Assembly: GCA_004431415.1 (NCBI GenBank) | Contig: QPMI01000564.1 | Location: 186,001-250,000 of the forward strand | Direction of reading: 5' to 3' | Source: Cyanophora paradoxa | Lineage: Eukaryota > Glaucocystophyceae > Cyanophorales > Cyanophoraceae | Length of the DNA stretch: 64,000 bases | In this document: positions 59,930 to 64,000 of the stretch, one piece after another | Numbering within the stretch: the first letter of the stretch is position 1 | How the letters are laid out: each line of letters begins with the position of its first letter | Position numbers and translations under genes: made by a program | The notes under the pieces: model-generated | Told to the model about the DNA's origin: nothing | Seen by the model: the letters and a program-made list of their open reading frames with translations, nothing else | Databases searched by the model: none

Positions 59930-61906
59930 ATGCCTCCGAAGCGCCGAGGCCGCAAGAAGAAGCCGGAGAGCGAGTCCGAGGGGTCGGCGTACGAGGAAGA
60001 AGAGGAGAAGCCAGAGTCGGAATCAGAGGAAGAGGTAGAAGAGGAAGAGGCCGAGGATGAGCCGAAGCCAAAGGGGAAGCGGGGGAAGAAGATGAAGGAA
60101 AAGAAATACAACGAGCTCGATATGCCCATAGTCGAAATTCCAAAGCGGGCCGTGCTGGTCGAGGGCGAAAATGGGCAGATCATCGAAATGCAGAAGGGCA
60201 TCCCGGATGTAGTTAAAATTCTCGAGGATCCGATCACGCGCGTGCAGGTACCGGAAACCACTGCGCTCGACGCCTACTACGAAGATGCCACGTTCTGGAG
60301 CATCCACAGCAAGCAGTTCTACGACGCGCTGCCCGAGGAGCGCCTGCGGGCCATCCCGCGCGCCTTCCAGAGCGCCCAAAAATCGCCGCCCGTCTGCTAC
60401 CGCTGCCTGCGCCTCATGTACGAAATCCCGAGCATACCCCGCAAAAAGGGCACCGCGGAGGCCGTTGCGGAGGCGACCGCGAAGAAGGAGGCCGCGTACG
60501 CCGATTACGCGAAAAAGGTCGACAAGGCAAACGAGTGGGCGAAGGCGCAAAGGCCAAAAAACAAGTACCCCCCGATCAAAGACAAGAAGCCCGCACAGCT
60601 GCCCCCGGTGTACCCGAAGAACTCGTGGCTCTGCATGCAGTGCTACCGATTTCTGGACGAGCGCGGCCTCCTCGCGAATTTGGGCCTGCAGCGGCGCAAG
60701 AGGGGCGACACCACGGCCGTGTCGGCGCAGGCGCAGAATCAGATGGCGCAGACGGTGCTGGGCGGCCCGAAGCCGAAGGCCTCGAAATCCGCCAAGGATA
60801 TGGCCGCCGCCTTCGGCCAGTCGACCATCGCGCCGGGGTCGGGCCAGGAGAAAATTAGGAAGCAGGATATCGCCGCGCCCGACATGAGCAGGATCGACGA
60901 GATCCTGAGGAAATCGACCGAGGTGAGGGAGAACATAGAAAAGACGAAAACGGGGCTGCAGGCCGCGAGGGCCAACGGGCTGGAGGCGCTCGAAAAGGTC
61001 ATCACCGAAATCAACGAGACGGGTCGCTCGGTTTTCATCCTCAACAAAAAGAACGCCGACGGCAGCACGCGCTACGATATTCGTCAGGCGCGCCAGTCGC
61101 GGTACTGGGTGCTCTTCAACACACACAAGAGGCTGGGCGCCGCGAGAGAATTCGAGGTGGAGGCCTTCCGCGGCAGCCTGGCCCAGGTGCTCTCGGACGC
61201 CGAATTCTACAAGTTCATTCGATTTAATTTAAAGGAAGAGGACGGCAAGTACAAGGACGATACCTTTGCAAACGCCATCATCGGAATTCGCGTGCAGGGG
61301 GGCGTGGAAGTGGGGCCGACCGACGGCTGCTTGCACGCCCACGTGCTCGTCACGATCGATCACATATCGAACCTGCAGGTGCTCTGGGCAAAGTACGATT
61401 GGGTCGTGGTGCTCAAAGAAAAGGAGCCGGGTACGACAACCGTCTACGAGAGGCTGGGCGAAATTCTGGCCGGCAAATTCGCGGAGGCCGGAAGGAGGCT
61501 GGTGGAGCAGCTGCAGCAAGAGGCGGGGCAGGACGCGGAGAGAATCCTGCAGAACGCGGAGCTCATCGACGACCTGAACCGAGGGAGAATCGGCATGGGA
61601 AAAGACCCGCCCACCATCCTCGCCGAGCTGATCCCGGAGGAAAATTACGGCGGGCGGCTGCAGGAGTACCTCACGAAGACGCTGCCCGAGACGCAGCGGC
61701 GCGACCTGCTGAAGCAGTGGTCGCACGCGCGCAACCAGAATAACACCGACAACAACACGGACGGCTACCTCTTCTCCATCTTCCAGACGGAGTCCGCCCC
61801 TCGGACGATCCGCGCTTCGCGCCGCAGGCCGCCGAGATCGGAGGGCTGGGCCGCGGGCGCGGAAAGGGCAAGGGGCGCGGAAGGGGCAGGGGCCGCGGTT
61901 AATTAA
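59930..61906 (+). CDS. HUH-type replication initiator 2, large, with acidic head and zinc ribbon
   Basis: 658 residues. The head is alternately basic and acidic (MPPKRRGRKKKPESESEGSA, YEEEEEKPESESEEEVEEEE). A zinc ribbon follows, C-x2-C in PVCYRCLRLMY (near residue 155) and WLCMQCYRFLDERG, with a charged coil between them. The HUH part has a motif-1-like strand near FANAIIGIRVQGG, paired His in DGCLHAHVLVTIDHIS near residue 467, and Y-x-x-K in LQEYLTKTLPETQR near residue 578. The tail is Gly/Arg/Ala-rich. Spacing of motifs 2 and 3 and flanking residues match initiator 1, so the two are paralogues, this one with added DNA- or protein-binding modules. AATTTTTTTCTTGTAG lies about 10 bases upstream. 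Confidence 0.78.
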   Translation: MPPKRRGRKKKPESESEGSAYEEEEEKPESESEEEVEEEEAEDEPKPKGKRGKKMKEKKYNELDMPIVEIPKRAVLVEGENGQIIEMQKGIPDVVKILEDPITRVQVPETTALDAYYEDATFWSIHSKQFYDALPEERLRAIPRAFQSAQKSPPVCYRCLRLMYEIPSIPRKKGTAEAVAEATAKKEAAYADYAKKVDKANEWAKAQRPKNKYPPIKDKKPAQLPPVYPKNSWLCMQCYRFLDERGLLANLGLQRRKRGDTTAVSAQAQNQMAQTVLGGPKPKASKSAKDMAAAFGQSTIAPGSGQEKIRKQDIAAPDMSRIDEILRKSTEVRENIEKTKTGLQAARANGLEALEKVITEINETGRSVFILNKKNADGSTRYDIRQARQSRYWVLFNTHKRLGAAREFEVEAFRGSLAQVLSDAEFYKFIRFNLKEEDGKYKDDTFANAIIGIRVQGGVEVGPTDGCLHAHVLVTIDHISNLQVLWAKYDWVVVLKEKEPGTTTVYERLGEILAGKFAEAGRRLVEQLQQEAGQDAERILQNAELIDDLNRGRIGMGKDPPTILAELIPEENYGGRLQEYLTKTLPETQRRDLLKQWSHARNQNNTDNNTDGYLFSIFQTESAPRTIRASRRRPPRSEGWAAGAERARGAEGAGAAVN

Positions 61907-61923
61907 TCTGACGCGCCCGCAAG

Positions 61924-62298
61924 ATGTTCCAGGGGGAATGCACCCACTCGGACGTCATCACCGTCGTATGCGGCGCGCTCTTCCTGATTTCCGAGCTGCT
62001 GGGCGGCACGGAGCGAGTGCGCCCCAACACCGTGCTGGGCGCCCTGAAGGCGGCGGCCCTTAGGGTCGTGCGCCGCGGGCAGCCCGAGCCCGAGCCCCCG
62101 CCCGAGCAGAGGCGCGAGAGCGTCCAGAACATAGGCCCGCACCACGTGGACATTCAGATGACGCAGACCGGTACGCGTTTTTTTCTAGAGAACATGGGAA
62201 ATGGAGACTCCCGCGACACCAGCCCCCAGCGCAGAGGTTCCAGCGCCCACCAACACCAGCACCAGCAGCAGCACCACGGCCTACCCTTGGCTTCTTAG
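61924..62298 (+). CDS. Membrane protein with His/Gln-rich tail
   Basis: 124 residues. A membrane helix near the N-terminus (DVITVVCGALFLISELLGG), a Pro/Glu-rich stretch and a His/Gln tail (SAHQHQHQQQHHGLPLAS). The last 98 bases overlap the next gene in another frame, so the real protein may end earlier, or the genes overlap. A weak promoter word (AATTAATCTGACG) precedes it. Confidence 0.5.
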   Translation: MFQGECTHSDVITVVCGALFLISELLGGTERVRPNTVLGALKAAALRVVRRGQPEPEPPPEQRRESVQNIGPHHVDIQMTQTGTRFFLENMGNGDSRDTSPQRRGSSAHQHQHQQQHHGLPLAS

Positions 62299-62557
62299 GA
62301 CTTACGCGCGAAAGAAGCAGCAGCAGCCAAAGGCACCGGCGGAAATGGCGGCTGACCTGGATCGGTGCACCCGCCGCGCCATCGCGAGCTACGCCAAGCG
62401 GGTCGAGCAGTACCACCCCCGGATGGCAGAGGACGCCAGGGCGTACGCGAAAAACCCCGCCGCGAGCCCGCCCGTGATGGCCGCCGTCATCGACCGGCTG
62501 CAGTGGGCGCTGCACGAGGAGGGAGAGCGCGTCAGGAATTTCTTCATGCCCAAGTAA
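62201..62557 (+). CDS. Small helical protein with Pro/Thr-rich head
   Basis: 118 residues. The head is Pro/Ala/Ser/Thr-rich (PATPAPSAEVPAPTNTSTSS), then YPWLLRTYARKKQQQPKAPA and a helical body (RRAIASYAKRVEQYHPRMAE, VMAAVIDRLQWALHEEGERV). TTTTTTCTAGAG lies just upstream, inside the 3' part of the preceding gene. No family recognised. Confidence 0.55.
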   Translation: METPATPAPSAEVPAPTNTSTSSSTTAYPWLLRTYARKKQQQPKAPAEMAADLDRCTRRAIASYAKRVEQYHPRMAEDARAYAKNPAASPPVMAAVIDRLQWALHEEGERVRNFFMPK

Positions 62558-62585
62558 ATTTCTGAAAGGGGCCTTAAACCCGAGA

Positions 62586-62774
62586 ATGATGTCCCTGCCG
62601 AGCCTCGACAGCATCCTCAGCGATTCGCGCTACCTGGGCAGCCTCCTGACCCTCGGCGCCGTTGCGTACATGTCGCCCGCGCGCTACTACCTGCTGCGGA
62701 TCCTCCTCGCGCAATTCGCGGGCTACTACTTCGTGGGGCCCACCCTCCTGAACATGGGACCGAAGCGGGCTTAA
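62586..62774 (+). CDS. Small membrane protein
   Basis: 62 residues, mostly hydrophobic: YLGSLLTLGAVAYMSP, then ARYYLLRILLAQFAGYYFVG. AAATTTCTGAAAGG lies 17-30 bases upstream. Probably a two-pass or hairpin membrane protein of the virion. No family recognised. Confidence 0.6.
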   Translation: MMSLPSLDSILSDSRYLGSLLTLGAVAYMSPARYYLLRILLAQFAGYYFVGPTLLNMGPKRA

Positions 62775-62803
62775 TTTCTCAGCCCCTCCTAAGGCCCTAA
62801 ATA

Positions 62804-63253
62804 ATGTCCTGCGTTAACCTCTACGTCCAGTCGAACGGAGAAACGCAGGATTCCGAGGGCTTCTGGCGCCTCAGGCTGAACCAGATCCCCTCCGACATCG
62901 ACACGCTGCAGATCAAGGGAGTCTACCTGGAGCTGGACACGACCGCGATTCCGGACCCCACCGCCGCGAAAACCGCAAACGTGCTGCTGATGGACGCGCC
63001 CGACTTGAACGTCACGACCATCTCGAACGTGAACGCGTGCATCAACAAGGTCGTGATTCCGACGTGGGGCCACGACGGCCTGGAAAACACCATCCTTTAC
63101 TGGTTCGAGGTGCCCATGGCCGTGCGCCCGAATTACGTCGCGTACGACAAATTCCAGGAGCTGCGCGTGCGCTTCACCGACATCACGGGCGCCACCAAGA
63201 AGAACAACGCCTTCATCGTCAAGAACTTCGGCCTCTGGGCCTACGCTAAGTAG
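62804..63253 (+). CDS. Beta-rich protein, candidate minor capsid/penton component
   Basis: 149 residues, intact, with a strand-rich pattern (DTLQIKGVYLELDTTAIPDP, ILYWFEVPMAVRPNYVAYDK, ELRVRFTDITGATKKNNAFI) and no membrane helix. Alternating strands and size fit a single jelly roll, the fold of penton or minor capsid proteins in this virus class. The fold is inferred only from the pattern. AATTTCTCAG lies about 22 bases upstream. Confidence 0.5.
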   Translation: MSCVNLYVQSNGETQDSEGFWRLRLNQIPSDIDTLQIKGVYLELDTTAIPDPTAAKTANVLLMDAPDLNVTTISNVNACINKVVIPTWGHDGLENTILYWFEVPMAVRPNYVAYDKFQELRVRFTDITGATKKNNAFIVKNFGLWAYAK

Positions 63254-63282
63254 GCCGACTAGATTTTCGCAGGCCCCCTTAA

Positions 63283-63759
63283 ATGCGCCTGATCATATTC
63301 CCGCGAAAGGGCTCGGGCGTCAAGACGCGCACCTTTACGGGCGTGCCTGGCTACCCCTCGCCCCTTGCTTACAGAGTCGATCTTGTAACCGCCTCTGGTC
63401 CAATTAAATACGGGCTGCTGCACAGCCTCAGTCACATCCGTCTCGGTGAGAGCGCATGGCAGGACTTGGCCTTAATCGTAGAATTCGAGTACAGGGGGGT
63501 AGACACGCTAACGGGCGATCACTTTTACAGGGTGCGGGTAGCAAGGGAGGGGTACTCGCTGCCGAACGGCACGGGCGGGGAATACTGGGAGCCGAAAATA
63601 CGCGACGCCTCCGAGGCCTACCGCTGGCTGCGTGACGAGCAGATCACTATCAGGCCCGATTACCCCTACGCCGACGTTTTCTGGCAGGTGCCCGTGGGCC
63701 GTTGGACAACGGGCGAGGTGAGCGGCAAGCTGAAGTGGACGTGGGACGCGGAGCATTAG
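63283..63759 (+). CDS. Beta-rich hypothetical protein
   Basis: 158 residues starting MRLIIFPRKGSGVKTRTFTG. Strands such as LALIVEFEYRGVDTLTGDHF and aromatic-rich loops (EASEAYRWL-like DASEAYRWLRDEQITIRPDY, WQVPVGRWTTGEVSGKLKWT) suggest a compact beta domain. GATTTTCGCAGG lies 10 bases before the start. No family recognised; the position among late-type genes suggests a virion part. Confidence 0.5.
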   Translation: MRLIIFPRKGSGVKTRTFTGVPGYPSPLAYRVDLVTASGPIKYGLLHSLSHIRLGESAWQDLALIVEFEYRGVDTLTGDHFYRVRVAREGYSLPNGTGGEYWEPKIRDASEAYRWLRDEQITIRPDYPYADVFWQVPVGRWTTGEVSGKLKWTWDAEH

Positions 63760-63784
63760 TTAATTTTTCTCTCTCGCGGATAAA

Positions 63785-64000
63785 ATGTCGATGCTCGACG
63801 ACCCCTGGCGCATGGCCATCCCGAATCCGGACGAGGTGCTGAACGGCGCCTTCGCGATAGACGGGAGCCTGAGCGTGAGGGGAATTTACGCGGACGAGAT
63901 AAGGCTGCGCAAGGGCGCGACCTACAGCGATTTCCTGACGTCCGTCGGTACCTTGGACGATTACGGTGACCTCACCGCAATTATCAAGGGGCTCTGGGGC
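63785..64000 (+). CDS. Partial gene running off the window
   Basis: The first 72 codons of a gene that continues beyond 64000. It starts MSMLDDPWRMAIPNPDEVLN and goes on with LSVRGIYADEIRLRKGATYS. TAATTTTTCTCTC lies about 12 bases upstream. No family can be assigned from this fragment. Confidence 0.55.
   Translation, partial: MSMLDDPWRMAIPNPDEVLNGAFAIDGSLSVRGIYADEIRLRKGATYSDFLTSVGTLDDYGDLTAIIKGLWG

Larger units (their letters stand above)
31284..64000. mobile_element. Mriyavirus-like provirus (GC-rich), right end outside the window
   Basis: At least 32 kb of closely packed genes. They include a double-jelly-roll capsid protein, A32-type ATPase, A22-type resolvase, VLTF3-like factor, SSB-like protein, two HUH initiators and an SF3 helicase, with no DNA or RNA polymerase. 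This is the published profile of the 35-45 kb mriyaviruses. Gene spacing of 10-60 bases and a shared promoter word bind the genes from at least 42.8 kb to the end. The same word precedes the gene at 31456-32184, so the left limit is probably just after 31.28 kb. The DNA carries spliced genes and a TIR element, so it sits in the nuclear genome. Confidence 0.8.

Overview
The window is nuclear DNA of a very GC-rich unicellular eukaryote, most likely an alga. Haptophyte- or pelagophyte-like is my guess; the sequence does not fix the lineage. The evidence is host genes cut into many short exons by introns of about 60 bp that begin GTGCGC or GTACCC and end CGCAG. The first 21.9 kb hold five such host genes: a TPMT-family thiol/halide methyltransferase (1331-2423, minus), a long Ala-rich helical-repeat protein (3365-9699, plus), a small uncertain gene (9980-10927, minus), a large receptor with a ligand-binding ectodomain, Cys-rich repeats and many membrane passes (11550-20109, plus), and the 3' part of a gene with a GPS autoproteolysis-type motif (20776-21935, minus).

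From 21.94 to about 31.28 kb the composition switches sharply to AT-rich. This block is a decayed polinton-like or virophage-like element. It has a DDE (retroviral-type) integrase, a protein-primed family B DNA polymerase, a zinc-ribbon/DUF5710-like protein and an archaeo-eukaryotic primase (AEP) joined to a superfamily 3 (SF3) helicase that is cut off at 31276. Nearly every long gene carries single-base frame breaks. The plus-strand genes share a TATA-type promoter. The left side is non-coding and full of repeats: a 283-bp element with perfect 28-bp inverted ends, two 113-bp hairpin repeats and a 32-bp tandem array.

From about 31.4 kb to the end of the window (the right end is not reached) lies a second, GC-rich viral insertion. 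Its genes are small, tightly packed and mostly intact. They include a double-jelly-roll major capsid protein, an A32-type packaging ATPase, an A22-type RuvC-like resolvase, a VLTF3-like late transcription factor, a probable single-stranded-DNA-binding protein, a DUF5679-like zinc ribbon, many one-pass membrane proteins, and two neighbouring HUH-type replication initiators. No DNA or RNA polymerase is seen in it. This set matches the small nucleocytovirus relatives called mriyaviruses (yaravirus and the Pleurochrysis endemic viruses). An SF3 helicase with spliceosomal introns (37485-42808) joins this block without a gap, so the likely replication module is HUH nickase, SF3 helicase and SSB acting by rolling circle in the nucleus. 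Most of the block's genes share a promoter-like word (consensus about ATTTTCTNAGG) 10-60 bases before the start codon. A 470-bp inverted repeat with an AT-rich core (45528-45995) is the best candidate origin.

The AT-rich element is broken off exactly where the GC-rich provirus begins. This suggests that one virus integrated into, or recombined with, an older one. Splice sites were read by eye, so exon limits inside spliced genes are approximate unless a position is given.
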